The notes beneath the pieces are model-generated. The model saw nothing but the letters and a program-made list of their open reading frames with translations, did not search any database and was not told the DNA's origin. A DNA stretch of 64,000 nucleotides from Bacteroidia bacterium (GTDB lineage Bacteria; Bacteroidota; Bacteroidia; Bacteroidales; Azobacteroidaceae), in assembly GCA_026000155.1 (NCBI GenBank), contig BNYG01000004.1:53876-117875 (forward strand), written 5' to 3'. The position numbers were made by a program, and so were the translations under genes. Positions 28,501 through 35,046 of the stretch are shown piece by piece; the stretch's first letter is position 1; every line of letters starts with the position of its first letter.

Positions 28501-29010
28501 TCTATTCTAAAAAATGGGACAAAAGAACTTATGCCGTTCTTTGAACGCGAAAATATATATAACAATGAATTTCCGGCAACGACCATCAACCCCAATACAT
28601 TTCCATTGCATACCATCAAGCCTTTGTTGGAAATATCAGTAAATAAATTTCGTGGAGAGGAAACATTACACAAAGCTATTCCTTTTTTAACAATTATGAA
28701 AGAATTAGAAATTGAATCAAGATGTTTGTTGGACATTCTTTTGAAAGACGATAACTATCCTATTAAAGCATCATTCTGGAAGGAAGAATATACATTTGGT
28801 CGGAGAAGATTTAAGCCAATAGCAGAAGGATTTACGCTAAAAATAAAAAGAGACATATTTATTGAATATCTGAAAAAGAGCAAAATGACACTATGCTATG
28901 ATTTTACATTAAAGCGTTCTATTGATGGCTATCATATTCCTGAAAATTACATGAAATGGCAAGATTTCAATACAAGAATTTTATGTGATGTAGAAAATCT
29001 AATGAAATAA
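22510..29010 (+). CDS. Avs-type STAND NTPase with N-terminal Cap4-like nuclease (antiphage defence)
   Basis: The protein has 2166 residues. Residues about 1-200 look like a Cap4/DUF4297 dsDNA endonuclease of the PD-(D/E)xK kind, with NHIDDIIV (Asp46/Asp47) followed by EYYQVKWAE (Gln60-x-Lys62). The P-loop is IEGLPGIGKSTAL (Gly283-Ser290) and Walker B is IIFIIDGLDH (about 369-378), a STAND-type NTPase module. After about residue 600 there is a very long helical solenoid with no recognised domain, the expected target sensor. This nuclease-STAND-solenoid order is that of Avs (AVAST) proteins, which recognise conserved phage proteins and then cut DNA. Base composition is much more AT-rich than the flanks, consistent with transfer. 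Nuclease class is assigned by motif only. Confidence 0.82.
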   Translation: MNGSTSQAAFYYQNNIAALKIIESLFFDSDITHIELENYDKGNHIDDIIVYRKDSIEYYQVKWAEDEEKSYTLHNLLTAPPKKESIFRQLADGYKSIKDKNIDFSIILFTSKKISSQARPSENLNHSLKDIINDVITPLQGMSDSYEKLTKFNEYQNTLETIRKECNLSKDDFDDFMKKLIFSFSNEQTEQIQNSIKSKLDRLGIEERLFEKLLDCVVKWSSTGESIIKDTVLRELGISDRFEDKLSHFFKVSEKHYVPNNNFIEQLNRAINTLDRGYIFIEGLPGIGKSTALTKYKEINPGITFSYYCFIPDQNDFGELRHKAQYFLKSMCVAIEQNFSNIDLPHRYSDKYEEKLNRYIDTLGTLNQKIIFIIDGLDHVHRDIGLSSESLLNQIKGVLPKNVFFILSSQYTEVLSTSVINEITTNPLRHIKVTPFVQKEIVDYLNQKGIQVKEEIVNKIEIVSGGIPLYLHYISELLLKTEKKQYSKILKELPSLLDGEINTYHEYLCSKILEDEYAKWILAIFANRKENTAIDTIKEILSFVEIQIDKIKISETIEKISHLLKVNESRSYSIFHNSFREFILSKTTNLKNDFNKAIALYYEHNPYTDEAYRNYFRHLLHLEDYQKIISTTTLEWLKQAWANYRTLEEISDNIAIALNACIEEQDMANFIRITFVKAQILLSKWNINESDINFPLLFLRANLTQNSIRAIWDGDFLKLNKVAFAHYLSEYHLTTGNILPQNIIEQGFSKISVHGKFDAITTVAQAKSLVSEDIASVFNQVDEIKWTASGEQNHDYHREIHTEKKNKAINQKIKLGIVDYLYVHKQFNKLKNIVDNYTSEKKICIHAQIALIKLLLPNDKKSTLKLIEKLDSEIVENVKYLDLISFCCDFLDDKEMKKYFPLGEISIPVLSEEIINKEGMKIKNEIINLPKQLKYIWIFNPSIINQLHLKISVLPILARNIYNSIMTLSELWYKERNEQLSDVFRIEKLQYCIKELYTEREKDLMFTNHSLFSGGNNDGYFIARDIHRIFEYIFRYAIQHLSQNSIDGIINYWLNVEKEKYAFNNHKIALLFADIVNEKTQLSSLTMKLIQYAEKIARYKEETMTLVGYLADIAECYGKCKFPEEFNRIYKEIFDVSFGLGYKKDYQSSNIIKPLEELHKIEPNDTLIRLAEIFNIQNQLVDVGRSRMHHICTSELIEFTIKYYPELGFSLLNSEEKYIAREETLKIVLSPLIEIADKEELPLYLSVIKTIPLNGSSIDNHLVALLTLLFERALQLDDTLFFNEVLDLVKYTVEVELGDHKQFNDFSGILEKYDKNPVLFGLPAFIKEDKPNLYNKRPSQDEKFLIRYEPCSVNALINLIENDYPKFQETVSFGFDVCLKNRILSTARNEYYRSKSIFEKFYNSLPSKNKKNVKEHSLSRKVTKYYIEMVLSLMELPSNGSIKISEFNLFFDDFVEKVDKLFSNNEFCSFVDNKFEYEEWVDNFLEFINEHKDYIFSEVIAEKDILKIIDETSILSIDSVIQFIEEWTQDRIKAISLLKVAHRLIEIDKNKAISILEEFINDDFHYYYSDDFPSAKLDFDLFDMLLKVNPEYGKKFLLKNYLKRYSNYSYNLISEIDQLTKYKQHFKDESNIVKTYYDANLQYNKELAKGLPLKERDYNFIASHTEKLSFEECVIKYLIPLFDYPVVYIKHLALRALFELLYTKEHLIKYLFEFGIKSGSDNQIEYTLIVLHTLALKIPYVLYDYKKKLLDITKIEHFNIQESLRDIFHILLKSKNDFLSHNEAILLDSLNRPSLILTNSPIIKSLKGQHFLYSKYQSDIVYKLYTNEEASTFFQDNLYADLVSKQFGNYNEEKEGAIHRRYNINTNFDYIEITTPYYDQVKSSINRIFHSKIKRGCFDDEFIEEAKLLFRLYDPSELIYKFTKKPVHINWLPQISKSDFISFKDRKTLCDEFVNREDEYITLFESGSQRNKERHGKETPTCYFHTYSFLTKENTDISILKNGTKELMPFFERENIYNNEFPATTINPNTFPLHTIKPLLEISVNKFRGEETLHKAIPFLTIMKELEIESRCLLDILLKDDNYPIKASFWKEEYTFGRRRFKPIAEGFTLKIKRDIFIEYLKKSKMTLCYDFTLKRSIDGYHIPENYMKWQDFNTRILCDVENLMK

Positions 29011-29033
29011 TGATAATAAAAAAATAAAATATT

Positions 29034-29111
29034 ATGTTTGGACAACAAAACATAGATTACAAGCAAATAATCTCCCAAGGCGAAACTCCAACCGTCCAAT
29101 TCAAAATCTAA
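29034..29111 (+). pseudogene. N-terminal fragment of an AlbA/Schlafen-type protein
   Basis: ATG 29034 opens a 25-codon frame (MFGQQNIDYKQIISQGETPT, then VQFKI and a stop). The GETPTVQFK segment matches the start of AlbA_2 (Schlafen-like) DNA-binding domain proteins, which normally read GEs-x-x-EFK. The rest of that gene is gone. It lies just after the Avs stop and before a second, separate AlbA_2 fragment. Confidence 0.5.
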
Positions 29112-29184
29112 ATTGGCGATACAAGGCTGAGTTCATCATTGTTGACGTAAAAAAATATAAATTTTTCAGATAAAAAAGTATAAT

Positions 29185-29929
29185 ATGACCAACGAAGATT
29201 TAATAGATTTACTTCACGATTTATGCGCCCAACCGCGAGAGCAACAGTGGTTGGAGTTCAAATCGAACGGCATTGACCATGAGCAGATGGGCGAATATAT
29301 CAGTGCCATGAGCAATGGGCAACCTTGGCAAACAAGCCTTTCGGTTATTTGGTTTGGGGCGTGGAAGACCTCACGTATATTATCAAGGGGACGACATTAA
29401 CTTTTACCAATGCCAAGCATGGCAATTAGAATTTGGAATTGTGGTTGAAGTTTTGTCCGTAGAATAGGCTTATGAATTTCACTACTTTCCTCCTGACAAC
29501 GACACAGGTAATGCAACGGATATTCAATGTGTAAATTCGATTTTATCCAGACCATGAGTTGCTTGCCACTATGATCAAACGATAGATGAGAATGACCCCA
29601 AATTATTAATTGAACGGCGCGATTTATCTTTGTCGAAAGTAGCGTTATTAGATAAAGTTCAGAAAAAAGAGCCTATCCATGATGAATCTGCCGATATATT
29701 GCGTAAAGAAAGATTGATAGAAGGACGAAAACCTAATTACTTTGTTGGCAAAGCCATAGCGCAAGCAACCGACAAAAAAGCGAATTATTCAAAAAATGTC
29801 GCTTTTACAAAACAACAATATTTCAATTGGATATTGAAATCAATTCAAGAACATGGCAGTTTGAGTAGAAAAGACATTGATGAATTGTTATGGGATATGC
29901 TACCCGCTACTTTTAAACTACCTAATTAA
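29185..29929 (+). pseudogene. Decayed AlbA_2/Schlafen-type ATP-binding protein gene
   Basis: The first piece (29185-29400) encodes an AlbA_2 N-terminus: REQQWLEFKSN and MGEYISAMSN. The frame then shifts: the next frame continues as WGVEDLTYIIKG and NLELWLKFC before stops. The last piece (about 29590-29929) carries the family C-terminus, including LLIERRDLSLSKVALLDKVQ and EGRKPNYFVG and a winged-helix-like end. The middle of the gene is deleted and there are several frame breaks. Intact relatives bind nucleic acid and occur in defence islands. This copy cannot make a full protein. Confidence 0.75.
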
Positions 29930-29962
29930 AAAAGCCGATAGACATTCATCTATCGGCTTTTT
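29929..29962. terminator. Bidirectional intrinsic terminator
   Basis: AAAAAGCCGATAG (29929-29941) and CTATCGGCTTTTT (29950-29962) form a perfect 13-bp stem with an 8-nt loop, with A and T runs on the two sides. It can end both the plus-strand decayed gene and the minus-strand hydrolase gene at 29981. Confidence 0.85.
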
Positions 29963-29980
29963 GTTGTTTATGGGATTCGG

Positions 29981-31474
29981 TTATTTGTCCGAATTTGCCC
30001 AAGCTTTTTCAATCAACCCCGCTACCTTAGCCGGTTCTTCCGGTTCGATAGGGTAATGTCCCCTGCCGGCATCCAGGATGAGCGTAAATTTGCCTCCGTA
30101 GCGTTTTTTTACTTCGTAGGTTTGTGTTTTGAGATTCGGATCCAGACTTCCGCAGGCATGGATGATGGGAATTCCGGCTTTTGACAAAATCGGAAGATTC
30201 TCTATCGGTTGAACTTTGGCAAGCGATGAACGCAAAATCGGATTTTCTCCGTAAATACAAGCTACTTTTTCGGGATTTTCAATCGCCCAGGCATACACTT
30301 CTCCGGTGGCGGCTCCGCGTCCGGCGAGTACCGGTTTATTGGAGAAACCTTTGCCAACTAAATAATTATAAACAATGTTCCAATGGTTAAACAAAGGCCC
30401 GTCTGCATTGTATGGAACAGGAGCGACAACGATGTAAAAACCTTTAGCCAACAGTTCCAAATCGACAGCCGAATGGCCTTCCGGTTGGTCGGTACGGAAA
30501 ACCCAGGGATTGCCGGGCGCCGCTTTTTGGGGAACAATGACGGTCGTCGCCCCTTCCACACCTTCCAATTGGAAAGCATATTTATTGTAACTTCCGGTAA
30601 AATAAGGTCCCCATTGGGTGGCCCATAATTGTTCCGAAGCTAAATAATTGTATTCTTTTTTCGTACTGTAAAAAGCTGTTTTTCTGTATCTTTCCGGCAG
30701 GAAAGCAGGAAGCGCTTCCTGTTTTTCCTTATACGCTTGTTCGATAAAACCGGCAATAATATTCGGGTCCTTCAAACTGTGCGGATGATGCGCAGGACCA
30801 TCCTTAATCAACACGGACATGCGTCCTCCATTGGCATGGTACAGACCTTGAATGGCATACGTGTTGTAAAGAATCGGGTCGATGCTTCCGCAAATATGCA
30901 ACAGAGGTACATCATTTTGGGCCAGCAAATCCGTTTTCATCAGGCTGGTCTGGGAAAGTCCCGGATTATCGGCGCAGATAGCCAACACTTTATCCGGATG
31001 AGTAGTTCCCCAGGTATAAGAATTAGCGCCTCCACGGCTCATGCCTATGAATGCCGGTTTGGCGAATAATCCGTGTTCCTTGGTAAGAAACCGGTACCAT
31101 ACGTCCCAGGTTTCGTCCGGATCGGTCGTTATATAGGCGACATGAAATCCTCTTTTCAAAAGTTCAATTTCAGCTTGCGGGGCGTGATCCCAATAGCATC
31201 CGCGCCAGGTCCACGGATTGCCGGGAGCGGCTTGTTTGGGAACTACCACAATGCAGCGCCGGGTTCCCGGAACAGGAGCTTTGACACCGTTGCCTTCTTC
31301 GGGTGTCGCCTTGATGGGCGTGATTTGCAATGTTGCTTCATTGATGACAAAATCGTAACGGTCGAATCCGTGCCAGGAAGTTTTTTCTCCGGAGAAGGAT
31401 TGCGAAAATGCCGGCAAACTTGTAAAAGCCAGCAAGAAAAACAGAAAGATGTGTTTGTTTACTTGTGTTTTCAT
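29981..31474 (-). CDS. Secreted tandem alpha/beta-hydrolase protein, second copy lacking the nucleophile
   Basis: The 497-residue protein has a signal peptide (HIFLFFLLAFTSLPAFS). It then holds two homologous halves of about 230 residues, each opening with VVPKQAAPGNPW or IVPQKAAPGNPW and ending with a CGSxDP block and a final His. The first half has the nucleophile elbow IGMSRGGANSY (Ser146) plus CGSIDP and AHHPH, a complete Ser-Asp-His set. In the second half the same place reads GRGAATGEVY (about residues 382-391), so the Ser is Ala; CGSLDP and GRGHYP remain. The second copy is therefore probably binding-only. Substrate unknown, perhaps an ester or a sugar acetate. Confidence 0.8.
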   Translation of the reverse strand: MKTQVNKHIFLFFLLAFTSLPAFSQSFSGEKTSWHGFDRYDFVINEATLQITPIKATPEEGNGVKAPVPGTRRCIVVVPKQAAPGNPWTWRGCYWDHAPQAEIELLKRGFHVAYITTDPDETWDVWYRFLTKEHGLFAKPAFIGMSRGGANSYTWGTTHPDKVLAICADNPGLSQTSLMKTDLLAQNDVPLLHICGSIDPILYNTYAIQGLYHANGGRMSVLIKDGPAHHPHSLKDPNIIAGFIEQAYKEKQEALPAFLPERYRKTAFYSTKKEYNYLASEQLWATQWGPYFTGSYNKYAFQLEGVEGATTVIVPQKAAPGNPWVFRTDQPEGHSAVDLELLAKGFYIVVAPVPYNADGPLFNHWNIVYNYLVGKGFSNKPVLAGRGAATGEVYAWAIENPEKVACIYGENPILRSSLAKVQPIENLPILSKAGIPIIHACGSLDPNLKTQTYEVKKRYGGKFTLILDAGRGHYPIEPEEPAKVAGLIEKAWANSDK

Positions 31475-31519
31475 GGATGTATAAAATTAATTATGTGAAA
31501 CAATGATTTTCAGCGTATT

Positions 31520-32608
31520 TCATGATTTTATTTTGTAAACCTCAAGCGTTTGTTCCGCTATTTGATCCCAATTATACTTGTTCATATCGTAGAGCACCCG
31601 CTGATAGCCGGTGTCTATGTGTTGTTGCAATTTTCCGGTTAAATCCTGTTCGTCGTTCACCCTGAAATAATTTTCTTCGGAAAGACCGACTTCCTTGTTT
31701 GCCGTAATATTGCTTACAATGGCTGGCAGATTGTAATTCATGGCTTCCAACAGGGAAATCGGAAGACCTTCGTGTGAAGAAGGCAATACGAAAACAGCGG
31801 CATTGTTGAGTAATGTATGCAATTTGGCTTCTTTGACGAAACCGGTCAGGACGACTTTATTTTCCCAGGCCAATTTTTTTAAATCGCTGGAATATTTGTC
31901 TTCAAAATTGGCGTCGCCGGCAATCACCAATTGATAGCCTTTTTTATCCGGTACAGCGGCAAAAGCACGGATTAACTGATTAAAATTCTTTTCAGGCACG
32001 AAACGTCCCATAGCAAAAACATATTTCCGGGAGGAAATTCCCAGAGATTGAAGATAATCCGGATCTTCCTGAAAAGCCTGTTGCGATACCCCGTTGTAAA
32101 TGATATGAGCGTTATTTCTTCCGTATCTGGCTTTAATACTGTCGTTGATAACATTGGAAATGACGATTAATTCATCCGCATATTTTACCGTGATGGTTTC
32201 ACCTAAATGAAGCATGAATTTGGCAAATTTACCCCATTTATCCCGGTTGTAATCCGGTCCGTGGTGAGTAGATATGACTCTTAATCCCAATAATTTAGCA
32301 TAAGGAATAGCCAGTCCGGGACCGATGGCATGAATATGCAGCGTGTCGGCTTTCAGCTTGAATTTAGCCGTATGAACGGCTCTTAACGTATGAACAATCG
32401 CTTCCAATGCTTTGGCGCTGGGAGCTTGTAAATCATATAATTTTACTCCTTTGTATTCCTTGAGTTCATCATGGGTATAATTGGTCCTGCGGATAATCGT
32501 AATGTCATAGCCTTTTGCTACAATTCTTGGAAGCAGTTCTTCGCAATGCGTTTCTATTCCGCCTAAAATGTTGGGAATTCCCCGGGTACCTGTAACTACG
32601 ATTTTCAT
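31520..32608 (-). CDS. Glycosyltransferase family 4 protein (DUF1972 N-terminus)
   Basis: The 362-residue GT-B enzyme begins MKIVVTGTRGIPNILGGIET, the signature of the DUF1972-type N-terminal domain. The C-terminal GT4 domain has FAMGRFVPEKNFNQLI, VLTGFVKEAKL and the donor-binding FVLPSSHEGLPISLLEAM (E-x7-E). It transfers a sugar from a nucleotide donor, probably a rhamnose or a hexose, to a lipid or glycan acceptor at the membrane's cytoplasmic face. It overlaps the radical SAM gene by 4 bp (ATGA), so the two are coupled. Confidence 0.88.
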   Translation of the reverse strand: MKIVVTGTRGIPNILGGIETHCEELLPRIVAKGYDITIIRRTNYTHDELKEYKGVKLYDLQAPSAKALEAIVHTLRAVHTAKFKLKADTLHIHAIGPGLAIPYAKLLGLRVISTHHGPDYNRDKWGKFAKFMLHLGETITVKYADELIVISNVINDSIKARYGRNNAHIIYNGVSQQAFQEDPDYLQSLGISSRKYVFAMGRFVPEKNFNQLIRAFAAVPDKKGYQLVIAGDANFEDKYSSDLKKLAWENKVVLTGFVKEAKLHTLLNNAAVFVLPSSHEGLPISLLEAMNYNLPAIVSNITANKEVGLSEENYFRVNDEQDLTGKLQQHIDTGYQRVLYDMNKYNWDQIAEQTLEVYKIKS

Positions 32609-33627
32609 GTGTTATATTTTATGTCTAAAACCGCCGGTTTACCCATCAAACTGCGTAGTTTATTTGTTCCGGACCAAATCAAAGGTCCTTGAATATATTT
32701 TTTCATCACGGGAGAAGCAGTGCCTACCATCCAACAATTTTTCGGACAGTTGCGTACCAGATTGCGTACTTTTTCGGCTTGCTCGCTATTCCATATTTGT
32801 TGGAAATCAGGAGTTTCCCTTATATTTCCCATTTTTTCCATCCAGTATTTTTCTTCCAGCCCGTTGCAAGGATAAATATCTCCGTAAGGTTCCACAAAGA
32901 AATTCACCAATCCGGCTTCGCAAGGCAACAAACGTTTATTGCCTTCAATATAATTAATCAGTCCCCGGTTGAAATAAGCCCGGAACCACGATTTCGGATG
33001 GTTTTCTTTTAGCTGGAGATTGACCAACTTTTCAAAATTACCGCAAACTTCCTCCTTATTATCAATCACATTATCATATTTATGAAAATAATAAGAATTA
33101 TGAAAAGCCGCCGTAGCAAATTCCATTCCCAACGAAAGGGAAAGGTCGTAAAGCGCCAGCATATCCGCCGAATTATTATTGGAAACGGTAATCCCGAATC
33201 CAATATCTTTGAGTCCCATTTCTTTCAGTTTCTTCAATATCCGGAGTCCTTTGTCAAAACCGCCCGGACGGCCTCTCAGTTCGTCATTCTTTTCGGCCAG
33301 TCCTTCGATACTGATCCGGATGCCTATATTCGGAAATTTTTCGGCAATTTCGATGACTTTTTCTTCATACCAGCCTGAGGTAGAAATAACGACACGTGAA
33401 GCCTTGGTAAAACATATTTCAATAATTTTATCCAAATCTTCACGGACGAAAGGTTCCCCTCCCGTAATATTAATAAATTTCACATTCGGAAGAAGTTTGA
33501 TTTCTTCAGGTGTGATTTCTTTTTCCTTTAGAGTCGGGTTAGCCCAGATATTACACATCTTACAACGCATCGGACAGCGATAGGTCACAATGATGCACAT
33601 ATCTGTGGGTTGTGTTATATGTGACAT
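32605..33627 (-). CDS. Radical SAM protein with SPASM-like C-terminus
   Basis: From ATG 33627 the product has 340 residues. Cys18, Cys22 and Cys25 in VTYRCPMRCKMCNIW form the CxxxCxxC that binds the SAM-cleaving [4Fe-4S] cluster. NITGGEPFVREDL follows, as in the MoaA/SPASM group. The C-terminus has LLPCEAG, DIYPCNGL and NCPKNCW, likely ligands for further clusters. Relatives modify peptides or glycans. Here it is coupled to a glycosyltransferase by a 4-bp overlap, so a role in modifying a carbohydrate or its lipid carrier is possible. The product is not known. Confidence 0.85.
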   Translation of the reverse strand: MSHITQPTDMCIIVTYRCPMRCKMCNIWANPTLKEKEITPEEIKLLPNVKFINITGGEPFVREDLDKIIEICFTKASRVVISTSGWYEEKVIEIAEKFPNIGIRISIEGLAEKNDELRGRPGGFDKGLRILKKLKEMGLKDIGFGITVSNNNSADMLALYDLSLSLGMEFATAAFHNSYYFHKYDNVIDNKEEVCGNFEKLVNLQLKENHPKSWFRAYFNRGLINYIEGNKRLLPCEAGLVNFFVEPYGDIYPCNGLEEKYWMEKMGNIRETPDFQQIWNSEQAEKVRNLVRNCPKNCWMVGTASPVMKKYIQGPLIWSGTNKLRSLMGKPAVLDIKYNT

Positions 33628-33654
33628 AAAAAACAATCAATATTTTATGGACTA

Positions 33655-33691
33655 CAAAGGTAAGAAAAATAATAAAAAATATTTACCTTTG
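33655..33691. promoter_or_regulatory. Back-to-back promoters for the radical SAM gene and efp
   Basis: On the minus strand 33655-33662 reads TACCTTTG, 28 bp before the radical SAM ATG. On the plus strand 33684-33691 reads TACCTTTG, 40 bp before the efp ATG. Both match TAnnTTTG exactly. The boxes are only 21 bp apart, so the two promoters share upstream DNA. Confidence 0.65.
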
Positions 33692-33730
33692 CACACAAAT
33701 AATAAAAAATAATTAATTAAACAGTATCCA

Positions 33731-34294
33731 ATGGCGAGTACAGCTGATTTTAAGAATGGTATGTGCCTTGATTTAGAAGGACAATACTTTTATATCGTAG
33801 AGTTTTTACATGTAAAACCCGGAAAAGGGCCTGCTTTTGTCCGGACAAAACTGAAAAACGTGACTTCCGGTCGCGTGATTGACAAAACATTTAATGCCGG
33901 TGTGAAAGTCGATGAGGTGCGTATTGAAAGACGGCCTTATCAATTCCTGTATCAGGATGATATGGGTTATAATTTTATGAATCAGGAAACCTACGAACAA
34001 GTTTCCATAGCCAAAGACAGTATCACCGGTGTGGATTTCCTGAAAGAAGGGGATGTTGCGGAAGTGGTAGTGCATGCCGATTCCGAAACGATTTTATTTG
34101 CCGAACTTCCCGCCCATGTGGTGCTGACCATTACTTATACGGAGCCGGGTATCAAAGGAGATACGGCAACCAATGCAACCAAACCGGCAACAGTAGAAAC
34201 CGGAGCCACCGTTCGAGTGCCGCTTTTCATCAATGAAGGCGAAAAAATTCGAGTGGATACTCGCGATGGTTCTTATGTAGAAAGAGCAAAATAA
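33731..34294 (+). CDS. efp: Translation elongation factor P
   Basis: EF-P helps ribosomes pass proline stretches. The 187-residue protein has the three expected beta-barrel (OB/KOW-like) domains: the N-terminal part with [17 protein letters not shown] carrying the conserved Lys/Arg loop at its tip (Lys near residue 33), then the middle [19 protein letters not shown], and the C-terminal [19 protein letters not shown]. Length is normal. A perfect 15-bp-stem hairpin follows the stop. radC begins after that. Confidence 0.96.
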   Translation: MASTADFKNGMCLDLEGQYFYIVEFLHVKPGKGPAFVRTKLKNVTSGRVIDKTFNAGVKVDEVRIERRPYQFLYQDDMGYNFMNQETYEQVSIAKDSITGVDFLKEGDVAEVVVHADSETILFAELPAHVVLTITYTEPGIKGDTATNATKPATVETGATVRVPLFINEGEKIRVDTRDGSYVERAK

Positions 34295-34297
34295 ATT

Positions 34298-34330
34298 CTT
34301 AAGCCCCTTAAGCATCTTAAGGGGCTTAAG
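34298..34330. terminator. Perfect 15-bp-stem hairpin between efp and radC
   Basis: CTTAAGCCCCTTAAG (34298-34312) and CTTAAGGGGCTTAAG (34316-34330) are exact inverted repeats around a CAT loop. There is no following T run in either direction, so it is not a standard intrinsic terminator. It could slow polymerase or protect the efp message. Each arm is itself nearly palindromic. Confidence 0.55.
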
Positions 34331-34350
34331 TACCTTAAGATTTAAAAACC

Positions 34351-35046
34351 ATGACTGAACAAGCCAAACTGACTGTCAAGGATTGGTCTCCGGAAGACCA
34401 GCCGCGTGAGAAACTCCTGCTGAAAGGAGTCTATTCTCTAAGTGATGCCGAATTATTAGCCATTATCCTCGGATCGGGAAACCGGGAAGAGAGCGTTGTC
34501 GAATTGTCTCAGCGAATCCTTCAATCGACTGAAAACAATATCAATCAATTAGGAAAACTTTCCGTGAAGCAATTAATGAAATTCAAGGGAATAGGGGAGG
34601 CCAAAGCGATTAGTATTGTGGCTGCCCTCGAATTGGGTAAAAGAAGAAAAGCCGAAGATATTTTGAACCGGGAAAAGATTTTGTTTAGCAAAGATATCTA
34701 TCACTATTTTCATCCCATGCTGTGTGATTTGTATTACGAAGAATTTTGGGCGCTTTTCCTGAACCGCGGCCATAAAATTATGGATAAATTGAAAATCAGC
34801 CAGGGTGGGGTGGCTGCGACCGTAGTAGATGCTAAAATCATTTATAAGGAAGCGTTGATCCGTTTGGCAACGAGTGTGGTGATTTGCCATAATCATCCTT
34901 CCGGAAATCCGCGGCCCAGTCACGAAGACGATTTGGTGACGATGAAAGTAAAAGAAGGATTGAAACGCTTGGATATGGATTTAGCGGATCATGTGATTAT
35001 TTGTGACGGAAGTTTTTATTCTTACGCAGACGAGGGACGCATTTAA
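34351..35046 (+). CDS. radC: RadC-family JAB1/MPN-domain protein
   Basis: The 231-residue protein begins KDWSPEDQPREKLLLKG, typical of RadC. A helix-hairpin-helix region follows (SVKQLMKFKGIGEAKAISIVAALELG, about residues 70-95). The JAMM metal site is VICHNHPSGNPRPSHEDD (His-x-His...Asp, about 188-205), followed by HVIICDGSFYSY. The old DNA-repair role is doubtful; the family is a metalloprotease-like fold of unclear function, often in mobile and defence regions. The last 50 bp overlap the convergent glycosyltransferase gene. Confidence 0.93.
   Translation: MTEQAKLTVKDWSPEDQPREKLLLKGVYSLSDAELLAIILGSGNREESVVELSQRILQSTENNINQLGKLSVKQLMKFKGIGEAKAISIVAALELGKRRKAEDILNREKILFSKDIYHYFHPMLCDLYYEEFWALFLNRGHKIMDKLKISQGGVAATVVDAKIIYKEALIRLATSVVICHNHPSGNPRPSHEDDLVTMKVKEGLKRLDMDLADHVIICDGSFYSYADEGRI

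Noticed and set aside
22030-29990. Attachment-site repeat of the tRNA-Arg 3' end at the far side of the defence block
   Set aside because: I looked for the T-arm and acceptor sequence near 29.9 kb and did not see it, and no integrase gene is in the block. An integrated element cannot be claimed.
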